64,000 nt of DNA, from NCBI GenBank assembly GCA_902651635.1, contig CACRSC010000012.1, positions 1-64,000 on the forward strand. Reading direction: 5' to 3'. This document shows, piece after piece, positions 11,151-21,054 of this stretch. Position numbers and translations under genes: made by a program. The notes under the pieces are model-generated. The model saw nothing but the letters and a program-made list of their open reading frames with translations, did not search any database and was not told where the DNA came from. This DNA comes from Mastigamoeba balamuthi (taxonomy: Eukaryota; Evosea; Mastigamoebida; Mastigamoebidae). Every line of letters begins with the position of its first letter. Within the stretch, counting starts at the first letter, position 1.

Positions 11151-11640
11151 GGGAGTGTCTGCTGCACCATCATCAGCAGACCCAGATGCAGGGTGAGCAG
11201 GGTGAGAGGTGGGCACTTTATGCTTGGAGGGAGTGGTGCTGGTGCCCTTGAGGGACTCGTACTTCCTCCAATTGGCATGCTCGGACTTGAGAAGCCAGCT
11301 GCTCCTTGAGCCCCTCGTTCTGGCTCTTCAACGTTGCAATGAGCACGTGCTGCTCGTGCAGGTCATTGGTCACCCTGAGCTGCTCTTTCTTGTACATGGC
11401 AATCTTGTCCTTCAACTTGGCCCTGGCAGTCTCCAAGCCCTTGATGATCTGATCCTGCTGCTGTGCTGGAACGAGGAGACCTGGTCCAGCAGCAGAGGCA
11501 ATTTCGGCAGTCAGCCTCAGTCATAACGTCATTCAGGCCATTAAAGGACACATGTGGGTTGATGAATTCCTCTTCAAACATCTCGAGGTCCATCTGCAGA
11601 GGACTGATCAGGAGTAGCTCATTGGAGTTGAAGAGCCAGG
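11150..11640 (-). CDS. coiled-coil segment of the TIR element
   Basis: The minus-strand translation is rich in Lys, Glu, Gln and Leu in heptad-like spacing (ARAKLKDKIAMYKKEQL, LHEQHVLIATLKSQNEGLK), preceded by an acidic stretch (DLEMFEEEF). It is present in nearly identical form, inverted, at 7200-7530, so it is a coding segment of the element rather than a chance frame. The reading frame changes along the segment, so exon limits or decay are unresolved. Function unknown; a coiled coil suggests self-association. Confidence 0.4.
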
Positions 11641-12414
11641 AGTCCAGGTTCGCATTGCTTCAAAGAGAAGACTCTCTTTCTGTGTGACAAGTCACCTGCA
11701 TGATGTGCTCTCCAAGGTGTTTGACCTCCTCAGTAGTTCCCTTGATGGTGCTGAGCCTGTAGCACAGCCCCTGAGCATCAGCATCACAATTGAAGGGCGA
11801 ATCTGGATGAACACAGTGCTTCAACCAGTTGTTGTTGTCCTTGGCAACTGAGATGAATCTGTAATGCTGCTGATGGCAGGAATGCCTTGCAGTGCGCCTT
11901 GATGCTTCTTACCATCTGTAAGGGTACAGTATGTCGTAACGAGTCAAATAGGTATAAATTATGTTATTTGCTAGCACTTATGCCAGCAGCACATAGCATA
12001 TGCTGCTGGCATATGTCTTTGCAGACAAATGTACCATTTTACCAGTCATCACTGCAGTGAGCGTAAGTACTGCCCTACTGTGGCCCTCATGTAGCAGTAG
12101 GGCAGTCCATAGTGCAGGCAGAAGCACAGAAGACTCCAGGACGAGAGGGAATGTCCTGACACTGGACAAGACAGCTGATTGACATCAGAACTGTGGGGTC
12201 ATAGCTCGTGTGGAACGTGACAGTCTGCAGCATCCATGGTAGCAGGGCAGAGACCAGAAGCACGATTGCGTCATCCAGCTGAATGAAGTTTATGAGCATA
12301 TCCTTCATTCCCTTGCGACCCAGGAAAGCCAGAGTCGGGGTAATGTGGCAGTCCCACATCTTCCTGATTGCAAAGGCCATTGTCTTCATCTGGTGCCAGC
12401 CAGCCAGTGACGGG
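11569..12414. repeat. first copy of an 846-bp perfect duplication
   Basis: This block is repeated without any difference I can find at 12538-13383 (offset 969), one on each side of the run of N. The identity and the position at the gap edges suggest a scaffolding or haplotype-merging artefact. A real tandem duplication is possible. Confidence 0.85.
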
Positions 12415-12537
12415 NNNNNNNNNNNNNNNNNNNNNNNNNNNNNNNNNNNNNNNNNNNNNNNNNNNNNNNNNNNNNNNNNNNNNNNNNNNNNNNNNNNNNN
12501 NNNNNNNNNNNNNNNNNNNNNNNNNNNNNNNNNNNNN
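12415..12537. other. assembly gap (123 N)
   Basis: A run of 123 unknown bases. Both sides carry the same 846-bp sequence. Confidence 0.99.
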
Positions 12538-13383
12538 CCTCTTCAAACATCTCGAGGTCCATCTGCAGAGGACTGATCAGGAGTAGCTCATTGGAGTTGA
12601 AGAGCCAGGAGTCCAGGTTCGCATTGCTTCAAAGAGAAGACTCTCTTTCTGTGTGACAAGTCACCTGCATGATGTGCTCTCCAAGGTGTTTGACCTCCTC
12701 AGTAGTTCCCTTGATGGTGCTGAGCCTGTAGCACAGCCCCTGAGCATCAGCATCACAATTGAAGGGCGAATCTGGATGAACACAGTGCTTCAACCAGTTG
12801 TTGTTGTCCTTGGCAACTGAGATGAATCTGTAATGCTGCTGATGGCAGGAATGCCTTGCAGTGCGCCTTGATGCTTCTTACCATCTGTAAGGGTACAGTA
12901 TGTCGTAACGAGTCAAATAGGTATAAATTATGTTATTTGCTAGCACTTATGCCAGCAGCACATAGCATATGCTGCTGGCATATGTCTTTGCAGACAAATG
13001 TACCATTTTACCAGTCATCACTGCAGTGAGCGTAAGTACTGCCCTACTGTGGCCCTCATGTAGCAGTAGGGCAGTCCATAGTGCAGGCAGAAGCACAGAA
13101 GACTCCAGGACGAGAGGGAATGTCCTGACACTGGACAAGACAGCTGATTGACATCAGAACTGTGGGGTCATAGCTCGTGTGGAACGTGACAGTCTGCAGC
13201 ATCCATGGTAGCAGGGCAGAGACCAGAAGCACGATTGCGTCATCCAGCTGAATGAAGTTTATGAGCATATCCTTCATTCCCTTGCGACCCAGGAAAGCCA
13301 GAGTCGGGGTAATGTGGCAGTCCCACATCTTCCTGATTGCAAAGGCCATTGTCTTCATCTGGTGCCAGCCAGCCAGTGACGGG
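12538..13383. repeat. second copy of the 846-bp perfect duplication
   Basis: Identical to 11569-12414. It continues at 13384 into sequence that gives the element's coding segment its fuller form, so this copy is the one joined to real downstream sequence. Confidence 0.85.
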
Positions 13384-13742
13384 ATGGTTGTACTGTGCAG
13401 TGGGCTGTCTTCCTGGTTATGCACTTGCTACAGCTTAGAGAACACCTGCTGATCGCCCTCAAATACTGGCATCAGAAGCAGCTGGGCACCAATGCCTCCT
13501 GTGACCACTCCCAAGTGAGTCTTCTCCACGAAACGGACCATGTCTGAATAAGAGGCAGTCTGTGCAGACTCTGTGCTGCCACCAGTCCACATCTGGCAAC
13601 TGATGAGTATGAACAGATGCCTGTTGCAGCTCTCCACAGGAGGAACTGACAGAGGGCACCCCGTCTTGTTGCCATACATCCCCCAGAAGAAAGCCCGATA
13701 AATTACCTCTCTCAGCATCTTCTTAACAGGTCGTGGGCCCAC
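13060..13742 (-). CDS. unknown coding segment(s) of the TIR element
   Basis: Two neighbouring minus-strand frames are open for about 104 and 122 codons. The first begins at 13742 with GPRPVKKMLREVIYRAFFWG and includes LSVPPVESCNRHLFIL. The second contains SLAGWHQMKTMAFAIRK and LDDAIVLLVSALLPWML. Related sequence occurs at 8430-8740, which shows they spread together. The stretches of hydrophobic residues could be buried helices or membrane segments. I recognise no family and cannot tell whether the two frames are exons of one gene. Confidence 0.4.
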
Positions 13743-14183
13743 GTGCTAAGACACTCTCATTCATCTCTTGAGTGCTCTCTGTTACTCATGCCTTGCCCTT
13801 TATCCTCTAAATAAAAACAATTGTCCAACAAATGATTTCGTGTTAGATGTGCATCAGCATCAATGTACATTACTTTATCTGCTGTCTCTTATACTTTTAT
13901 ATGCTGATGGCACATGCTATATACCGCCAGCACAGTATGTGCCAGTGATAAAAACCGTCAATATAACTGCTGACTTTTTACCTCCTTGTTCCAGGCCCCA
14001 GTTCTCAGGCCTGCCCATGCAGAATTGTGCACAATTTTGTACACACACTCACTTATGGGCCTTCTGCTTATGTTGTAAGGCACAGTCAATTCCGAGCTTA
14101 CTTCGCAATGCACAGCATGTTTTTTCCAAGAGACGAAAACCACTGGCAGATAACACCTTTTTCGGGGGAATTCCTGCCCATCA
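13740..14183. repeat. right terminal inverted repeat
   Basis: Reverse complement of 10674-11150 with scattered differences, ending TTCCTGCCCATCA. It contains the subterminal palindrome-like zone near 13900-13945 (GGCACATGCTATATACCGCC). The same block, in the same orientation, ends the fragment at 8061. Confidence 0.75.
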
Positions 14184-14189
14184 ACATGA

Positions 14190-14720
14190 TGCTATGTATC
14201 TCTGCTTCAGCTATAGTGTGTAGCAGAGACCTGCGTAGTGGTACATAGTGCACATGCTTCTTCTGCTACAGAACATTCACATGATCAACATATTTGGCCT
14301 GGCTTCATGCAGCAGCCCTGTCTGTAACCATCAGAGAAAACCAGCTTTCAGATGTTCCATTCCACTTCTTAGGGTAATGGTGACCACTTATGTAGTCAGT
14401 CCTCTGCAGGTAACACTGCATGAAGTAGTACCTATTACACATCTAGCACCAATATGGTTTGGCCTTAACATCCTCTCTCTTCTGAACTTGGACTGTAACT
14501 GTAGCTGTATGTGTTTCGCCTGGCCTTGTGCTTCTTCCTGTTCCCGGTGCATTACCTGCTCTGCTGAACCCCTCCTGCATTGCTGTCTCAGTGCACAAAT
14601 GACACAAATGACATCAAGTGCAAATCAGCCAGCTGGCAATATCTAGAATACTCACCTGTTCAGGCTTCTGCTACACTTCACTATGCAACTGCTTCTGCTA
14701 CATACTGCATAAGAAGCTAA
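14190..14720. repeat. second copy of the finger-encoding repeat with palindromes
   Basis: Diverged copy of 4400-5000. It shares the minus-strand finger words (KPY, RYY, LQR, KWNGTSE), the linker TGCAAATCAGCCAGCTGGCAA and the palindrome words that border it on both sides. The frame here is less well kept than at 4401-4919. Two copies with the same flanks make this a repeat family rather than a single gene. Confidence 0.7.
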
Positions 14721-15407
14721 GAAGAACAGCAGTACTTCTTCTGCCCCTGAGTGGCCTTAATCAGATCATCTATTTATCCAGATCATCTGGAATGCAGTGA
14801 ATAGCATCAGAATATTGCAATAATCTACAATGGCATCATCATACAGTGTATGCTTTTTTTTTCTTTGCTGCAATACTATACAGAACTGCAGTAATGGTTT
14901 TAACTCATTTGCCCACTTTAGTGTCCTGGTACTGCAATTCAGAAAGGAAAGAACTCTTTAGCAGATTGTGTCTACTGTTTGATGTAGGTGATAGTGTTTA
15001 TACCAGAAATGGTGCAAGCAGGTCATGGATCAGATCGTTCCAGTGAGAAAACCCGTTCTGTAAGATCGTGAAGTACACCGCGCTATTCTGTGACTTGGTA
15101 CATTAAAAAACAACAGCTCTGCTGGTATTTCGTGCTATGTCGTCTATAAGTCACAATCATAAGCCCAGGAAATAGTTGGGGGAGTACTCTTTGCTCTGTA
15201 GTTCTTAGAGAGGGGTCAGGTTCACTGCTCTCGGCGTTGTTGGTGAGTGTCAGCGAGCGGATACTCCAATGGCTCTCGATTGATGGCATTATTATGATTA
15301 CTGGGCCGTGAAATCGTATGACGAAGATATTCTTATTCTCTCGATCCTCCTCCAGCGCACGGGCGCGTGTGCACTTCTGTGAGCCCGAAACTACAGAAAT
15401 CCGGCAC
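14721..15407. other. boundary spacer between repeat region and host genes
   Basis: AT-rich to mid-GC sequence with no frame I can support. GC content climbs sharply after about 15350, where the first host gene begins. No repeat word from the left region is seen after about 14720. Confidence 0.6.
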
Positions 15408-16227
15408 ATGGCCGATGCCGATCGCGAGTTCCTAGAGAGTCGCAAGGCATGCGTCACGCCCTAGCGCTCTCGCGCCCGGTCTGACTTGTTTCTGCTCAGG
15501 CCGAAATCGAGGCCATCCTCGGCGGCGGCAAGGGGATGGGGCCTCTTTCCGTCCGCAGGCCCCCCGAGAGCGACGGCCTCCCGGACGGTACGCGGCATCG
15601 CGTAGCGCGCGTGCGCTGAAAATTATGTCAATAACGGACGCGCCGCGCGCAGGGTGGGTCGTGGGCGAGCGCAGCAAGATAGGGCAGCCCCGCAAGGTGG
15701 ACAGGTTCTACTTCGGCCCCGACGGCACCATCTTCCAGTCGCGCGTCGAGGCCCTGCGCCACGCGGGGCTCGCGGAGCCGCGCCGCGGGACGGACCCCAT
15801 CGCGACCGCCGTCAGCTCGTCGCGGTACCCGCGCAAGAGCTCGCGCGTGGGCACTGCGTACCAGGCGACGATGCCCGAGGCGCCCACGGGGCCGTACGTG
15901 GACAGGTACTCGCAGCCGCTGCGCAAGTGCCTGGAGCACGCGCCGACGGGGCTGCTGACGAGGGCCGTGCTGTGCGATGAGTGCGGGACCAGAGTCTGGA
16001 GCCCCGGGGCGCTGGGCGACGGCCTCGTGGACAGGTTCCTGCGCAAGACGCTCGACCTGACGAGCCCCTTTGCCAAGTACGACCCCGAGGAGTGCCTCAC
16101 GCTGCTGCACAACAACAACTACGATGTCCAGCAGGCGCTCGCAGTCTACCAGTACGCGCAGAACACCATCAGCCGGAGGTTCCTCGAGAGGATGAAGGCC
16201 ATCGAGGTCCAGCAGCAGCGCTCGTGA
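15408..16227 (+). CDS. MBD-like plus ELM2-domain chromatin protein
   Basis: Three exons (about 15408-15452, 15500-15587, 15653-16227) give about 235 residues. Residues about 40-80 fit a methyl-CpG-binding-type domain: LPDGWVVGER, then VDRFYFGPDG, then FQSRVEALRH, in the order seen in MBD proteins. Residues about 105-225 fit ELM2, with its opening RVGTAYQATMPE and closing LLHNNNYDVQQALAVYQ. The Cys-x2-Cys before VWSP is not usual for ELM2. No SANT domain follows, although ELM2 proteins such as MTA and MIER usually have one. The expected role is docking histone deacetylase on DNA in the nucleus. Exon 1 is inferred; its donor may be GT (15453) or GC (15447). Whether the MBD-like fold binds methyl-CpG cannot be told from sequence. 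Confidence 0.7.
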
Positions 16228-16646
16228 ACCAAGGCGGTGGTTATGTGAGGGGGTTGCCCAGAATTAAACAACGACCCAAGGCTTCTTCGGATTCCACCCT
16301 TGTGGAAGAGCCAACCCGCACGCCTCGGTGCCACTCAGCGACGGAAAGCGCCGTTGGAAGCACCTACTGGGCAACACTCTGGGGAGCCTGGTGTTTTCCA
16401 TGTCAACGAGAAAAAGATGCCTTGTCATAAGCAGCTCGTACACCTTTTTCGTCGACGAACACGCATTGTTGCAGTACTGGGCTGCCACATGCGGTAATAT
16501 ATCATCATCCCGCGTCATTTTCTCGTCGATATTCCGGCGCAGGAATATCTTGGTACAGGCGAAGAAAACCGGCGAAGCAGAGAGTCTGCAGTCACAACAC
16601 ACTTATCGAAAAGAAGCAACACCCCCCAGCAAACAGCGCCGAAGCC
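16228..16646. other. spacer and 5' region of the uridine phosphorylase gene
   Basis: No coding sequence is supported. Around 16480-16560 the DNA turns AT-rich (ATATATCATCATCCCG, GGAATATCTTGG) about 100 bases before the next start codon, a plausible promoter and 5' UTR, but no motif is firm enough to name. Confidence 0.45.
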
Positions 16647-17770
16647 ATGTCTGCCGTTCACACCGAGCCCCTGGCCGAGAGCACGCTCCCCGTCGTCAAC
16701 GGCCGCGTGTACCACCTGGACATCCTGCCCGAGGAGCTCGCGCGCAACATCATCATCGTCGGCGACCCCGACCGCGTGCCGCTGCTCGCCAAGGTGCTGC
16801 TGGCCACCGTCGAGGTCGACCGCGCGCACCGCGGCCTGCGCACGATCACTGGCGTCGCGCACGGCGAGCACAAGACGCGCGTGAGCATCGTGACGAGCGG
16901 CATGGGGCAGCCCTCGTTCGAGATCGTGATGGGCGAGCTGGTGGCCCTGCGCGAGATCGACCTCAAGACGCGCACCCGCCTGCCCGGCACGCGCAAGCCG
17001 CTCAACATCATCCGGCTCGGGACGAGCGGCGCCATCCAGGCCGACACGGTCCTCGGCACCAGCATCATCACGCGCTACTCGGTGGGCCTCGACAACTCGG
17101 GCGTCTACTACGACATCCCGGCGCAGGACAAGACTGTGCTCGACCTCGAGGAGGCCGTCAAGGCGGCGCTCGTCAAGGGCGCGCGGCCCAACTCGAGGTT
17201 CACCCACGCGCTGCTGCCCTACGCCAGCAAGTGCGACCCCCACGTCGTGCAGGCGCTCAGCGACGCCGCGGCCGCCATCGGGCACAGGGCCAAGGTCGGC
17301 GTCACTGCGTCGGCCTCGGGCTTCTTCTGCAATCAGGGCCGTTGGTACGGGAATACCAATAATGCTGAATAACGAGACGTCTCGCTGACTGATCCCCCCC
17401 GCGCGCGCAGGCTCGTCAAGGAGGCGCCCCCGACCGTCCCCGACATTGACGACGTCATCTCCAAGGTCACCGTGCAGACGCCCTCTGGCGACAATCTCCG
17501 CATCGAGAACCTCGAGATGGTCAGCTCGCCCCCCTCCACATTGGCGCCCGATGGTCAATTGATTTGGCTCACGCCCTCGTTTGTGCGCTGCAGGAGACGA
17601 GCTTCCTGTGCCACCTCGGCGCGGCCATGGGCTACAGGTGCGGCGCCATCTGCGTGACCGTTGCCCAGCGCAAGCTGTGCAAGTTCTTCGAGGGCAGCCC
17701 CGCGGCGCTGGTGGAGCAGGCCGGGCGCGCCGCTGTTGCCGCTCTTGAGAAGCTTGACCAGATGGATTAG
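16647..17770 (+). CDS. uridine phosphorylase (nucleoside phosphorylase family)
   Basis: Three exons (16647-17344, 17411-17519, 17594-17770) encode about 327 residues. The enzyme splits uridine with phosphate to uracil and ribose-1-phosphate in pyrimidine salvage. Family signs are the phosphate-binding VGDPDRV near the start, SGMGQPSFEI, RLGTSGAIQADTV, and the nucleoside-contacting ENLEMETSFL near the end, equivalent to the EMES region of phosphorylases. Introns are short, with donors GTACGG and GTCAGC. The start ATGTCTGCC is the first in frame after closed upstream sequence. A purine nucleoside phosphorylase of the same superfamily cannot be fully excluded, because substrate preference depends on few residues. 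Confidence 0.85.
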
Positions 17771-18439
17771 ACTGGCAGTCGTGTGATCGCAAACGATCTC
17801 CCCCAATGGTAATGAGATTGTTCTGAAAGCTGTCGGAGCTTGTCTTTAGGGGGTCTATGGCGTTCAACGCCTCGACGAGGTCTGGGAGGTCACGGGCGCC
17901 AACGTCGTTTTCATTGGTATCCTAGTAGCTAGTAGCTGAAGATGATGAATACGGCATGCCTTGCGCTCGAGGCTGCAAGCAACTGACTACATTACAAGCG
18001 CGCGCGAACATTATTATGCTCCTTGTGCGTGTTGTCTGTGCAACCCCAACACCAGCAGGACCTGCAACTTATTACTATCCGTGAACCCTGGTGCATGGCG
18101 TCGGGGTACCCTATCGACATCGAGCTCGAGGGCGGCAGTGTGTTCCAAGCCAGCGCGCTGTCGCTGTCGGGCCAGTCCGCCTGGGAGTCGGCGTTCCGCG
18201 CGGTCGTCGCAGCCAACGCCCTTCTCCCCTGCCTCGGCGACCCCCTTCTCCTGTTTTGGGTCCTCTGCGTTGCTCTCCCCATTGTCTCTGCGCACCCNGC
18301 GCGCGCCGCTTTTTTTTTTCTTTTCCCCTCTTCTCTTTTCTTTTTGTTCGCTGCTTTGGTTTTTGTGCACTTATGAAAAAGCGAAAAATGTGATCGATCT
18401 CACGCGTTGGGCCCCCCGGCGCCGCGCCGGCAAAAACCG
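17771..18439. other. spacer with a short open frame and one ambiguous base
   Basis: A frame starting at 18095 (MASGYPIDIELEGGSVFQ) runs into a low-complexity C/T-rich stretch containing one N at 18298. It does not resemble the first half of a G-alpha subunit, which should lie here. The sequence around 18280-18440 (poly-T, then GCGC-rich) looks like an intron or a poorly assembled join. No feature is called with confidence. Confidence 0.4.
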
Positions 18440-19087
18440 ACACACGCCAGCTACTTTGATGCGATCGAGAGGATCGCGCAGCCGACGTATATACCGACGG
18501 ACCAGGACGTGCTGCGGTCGCGCACCAAGACGACGGGGATCAACGAGATCAAGTTCGACATACAGGGGACGCCGTTCCGGATGCTGGACGTGGGCGGGCA
18601 GCGGAGCGAGCGGCGCAAGTGGATCCACTGCTTCCAGGACGTGACGAGCGTGATCTTCTGCGTGGCGCTGAGCGAGTACGACCTGAAGCTCTACGAGGAC
18701 GACACGACGAACCGCATGCAGGAGTCGCTGAAGCTGTGGAAGGAGATCTGCAACACCAAGTGGTTCATCAACACGCACATGATCCTCTTCCTCAACAAGC
18801 GCGACCTCTTTGAGGAGAAGATCAAGCGCGTGCCGCTGACGGTCTGCTTCCCGCTCTACGACGGGCCCCCGGGCTCGTTTGACGCGGCCGCGCAGTACAT
18901 ACGCGACGAGTTCCTGGCGCTCAACAAGAACCCCAAGAAGACGGTGACGGTGCACATCACCTGCGCCACCGACACGGAGCTCGTCCGCCGCCTCTTTGCC
19001 GACGTCAAGGAGCTGCTGCTGCGCATCCTCATCGAGCAACAACAGAACGCCTCGCACGCGCAGGACGGCTCCGGCTCTGGCGTCTAA
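18440..19087 (+). CDS. G-protein alpha subunit, C-terminal half (first half not found)
   Basis: The exon begins after an acceptor (CACACGCCAG) at [11 protein letters not shown] and carries switch I ([10 protein letters not shown]), switch [14 protein letters not shown], the guanine-specificity box NKRD and the TCATDT loop, about 215 residues in all. This is the GTPase part of a heterotrimeric G-protein alpha subunit, acting at the inner face of the plasma membrane downstream of receptors. The P-loop (GxGxxGKS) and the helical domain that should precede are absent from the preceding 1 kb, where there is a single N at 18298. The C-terminus is unusual: after VKELLLRIL it ends in a polar tail, not the receptor-binding CGLF-type end. 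Either the assembly lacks the 5' exons or the gene is truncated. Confidence 0.8.
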   Translation, partial: THASYFDAIERIAQPTYIPTDQDVLRSRTKTTGINEIKFDIQGTPFRMLDVGGQRSERRKWIHCFQDVTSVIFCVALSEYDLKLYEDDTTNRMQESLKLWKEICNTKWFINTHMILFLNKRDLFEEKIKRVPLTVCFPLYDGPPGSFDAAAQYIRDEFLALNKNPKKTVTVHITCATDTELVRRLFADVKELLLRILIEQQQNASHAQDGSGSGV

Positions 19088-19694
19088 CGCCCCCATGCGC
19101 CCGTGCCTGCCGCTGGCGCTGACCGCTAGGCGCTGCTGCCTCGCTGTTGTTCCCACCGCCTGCTATTCCTAGAAGCGAAACCAAACACACTCCTTTCTCT
19201 TGCCACAATCCCCTCCTCCTCTCTCCCCTCCTCTCTCCCCTCTTCCGACACAACATCTCCACATCTCCAACCCTCTGCCGCCTCCGATCGTGCTGGACGG
19301 TCGTCCCTCCCCCTTGTCTGTGTGTGTGGCGGGTGGTGACCCGCTGCCTGTCCCCCGCCACAGTAAGCCCCTGGGTGCACGGCACCTGCACCCCCAAACC
19401 CTTGACACTCTCCCTGCTATATGTTTTTCTCCTCCTCGCCCCAATGTGTTGATCCAAACAAGAAAACGCCGACAACTTAAGTGGGCCCCTTACGAGAAGC
19501 CGCTTCGAGTGCTCCCAGCCCCTCAGGCGCAGCGCACAGCCAGACTTTGGCGGGGGTGCCGAATCCGTGGCCAGGCCCCAACCGCGCGCGTTCGTTTCCC
19601 CAAGAGCTCAAAACAACACACCGGTTTCAAAACACCGAAGTGAACTTTGAGAAAACTCGGGAATCCCTCATACAGGTAGGAGATTTTTTCTCGC
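19088..19694. other. spacer, no gene
   Basis: Contains CT-rich low-complexity sequence (about 19195-19260) that may be the 3' UTR of the G-alpha gene. Short open frames here have no conserved look and overlap each other on both strands. Confidence 0.55.
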
Positions 19695-20964
19695 TCAGCG
19701 GAATTCCAGAGACGCGCTGACGACGCTGATCAGCAGCAGCGCGCCGAGCGGGACTGCAGCGGAGGGCGAGGACGACGGTGTGAGCTCGTAGGGGCTCGTC
19801 CCGGTCCCTGCCGCGGGGTCGTAGACGATGTCCCTGGCCCCCCGCGGGAACCTGACGACAGCGGTCATGGCGACGACGTCGCCGCCCGTGGCGGTCGCCA
19901 GCAGCTTGGCGACGCCCGCGAGCCCCGCGTCATCGGCGCTCGCGTTGACCCACACACCCACGTCCGCGTGCTGCTCGCTGCCGTCGACGGTCGCGCGGGC
20001 CGCGAGGTCGGCGAACACGCGCACGCCTGTGCCCGACGACACGGAGGTGCCGCCGCTCGAGTGGCACCCGACGGCAGCGGCGCCCACGACGAGCTCCAGC
20101 GACGAGGTCTCGCTGGCCGCGGGGTAGTCGTGCATCTCGATGACCGACTCCACCACCCGCGGGGCCACCACGGTGCCCGCGAGCTCGACGACGCCGGGCA
20201 CGTCGGAGACGATGTACGTGATGGCCACGCTGAAGGCCCCGCCGGTGGCGTTCCTGCCGCTGATCTTGTACCAGCTGAGCCCGCCCTTGCTCCCCGAGTC
20301 GGAGCACGACCACTCGAGCCCCGAGCTCCCCCACGCGAGGCTCGCCTCCGAGAGCTTCGCGCCCCGGCTGTCGCGCTCGACGACGGCGACGTACGACGTC
20401 GCCATGAATCCCGCTGCTCCGCTGACGTCGAGGCTCGTCGCCGGGTCTTTCCAGTCGCTGCGAGCGGGAGGGAAATTGCACCCGAGCGTCACCGCGGGAA
20501 CACAGGGCGGGCTTCTGCTGCGCACAGTGACACCTGGAAAGTCCCGTTCCAGAACCCGTACAGCATCACGGGGACCGAGCCCCTTGTCACGCCGGCGTCT
20601 GCGGACCGCATTTCGTGCACCCGCCAGGTCAGAATGTTGGGGTGCGGGGTGCACCTCTGAAACATCGGCGCTGAGACACGAGATGAAACTGGGCCGCACA
20701 GGACCAGATCGCATCGGCCCGCGCCTCGGCGGCTGCGTCGAGGGCCTGCCCCTGCAGGACGCTGGCAGCGGCGTCGGCGCTGAGCGAGTAGAAGACCGTG
20801 TAGAGTGCGAGAGGCGCCAGAACGGAGCTGCTGGTCAGCCAGACGCCCGTCTCCCGGAACCCAAGGTGCGCGTCCACCCCGCTCTCGCTCACGTTGCCCG
20901 TGAAGCGCATCTGCCCGCACGCGAGGGCCACCACGAGGGCGGCGAGAACAGCGGCACTCCGCAT
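19695..20964 (-). CDS. secreted or membrane-anchored glycoprotein, unknown
   Basis: The N-terminus (20964) is a typical signal peptide, MRSAAVLAALVVALACGQ. The mature part is rich in Ser, Thr, Gly, Ala and Val with several N-glycosylation sequons (NVS, NAT, NAS, NGT) and looks beta-rich. The last residues, VPLGALLLISVVSASLEFR, form a hydrophobic tail after a PSSSPSAA spacer, which suggests a C-terminal membrane anchor or GPI signal. Reading frame shifts at about 20480-20680 imply at least two short introns there whose limits I could not settle. The main downstream exon covers about 20470-19695. Likely a surface protein; no known domain recognised. Confidence 0.6.
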
Positions 20965-21054
20965 TGATGCTCCCGTGGTGCAGCGGTTGCCCAGTAATGC
21001 AGGGGCGGGGAATTGAACTAACAGGGCGCGATTATCTCACCGGCACAGGTTCTG

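Larger units (their letters stand above)
10674..14183 (-). mobile_element. unclassified element with long terminal inverted repeats
   Basis: The left end begins TGATGGGCAGGAATTCCCC and the right end finishes with the reverse complement, GGGGAATTCCTGCCCATCA. The inverted match runs about 440-480 bases inward on both sides. Between them, minus-strand coding segments are visible: one beginning GPRPVKKMLREV (about 13430-13740), a following segment with MKTMAFAIRK and LLVSALLPW words (about 13060-13420), and a coiled-coil segment (about 11200-11640). None matches a transposase, integrase or polymerase I can recognise. No target-site duplication is evident. The interior includes an assembly gap and a perfect duplication, so its real length is uncertain. 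Fragments of the same element lie at 7110-8061 and 8430-8740. Confidence 0.65.

Noticed and set aside
18095-18300. first half of the G-alpha subunit
   Set aside because: The frame MASGYPIDIELEGG has no P-loop or helical-domain features and runs into low-complexity sequence with an N.
19147-19643. short proteins in the CT-rich spacer after G-alpha
   Set aside because: Low-complexity Pro/Ser/Leu translations in several frames, most likely 3' UTR and spacer.
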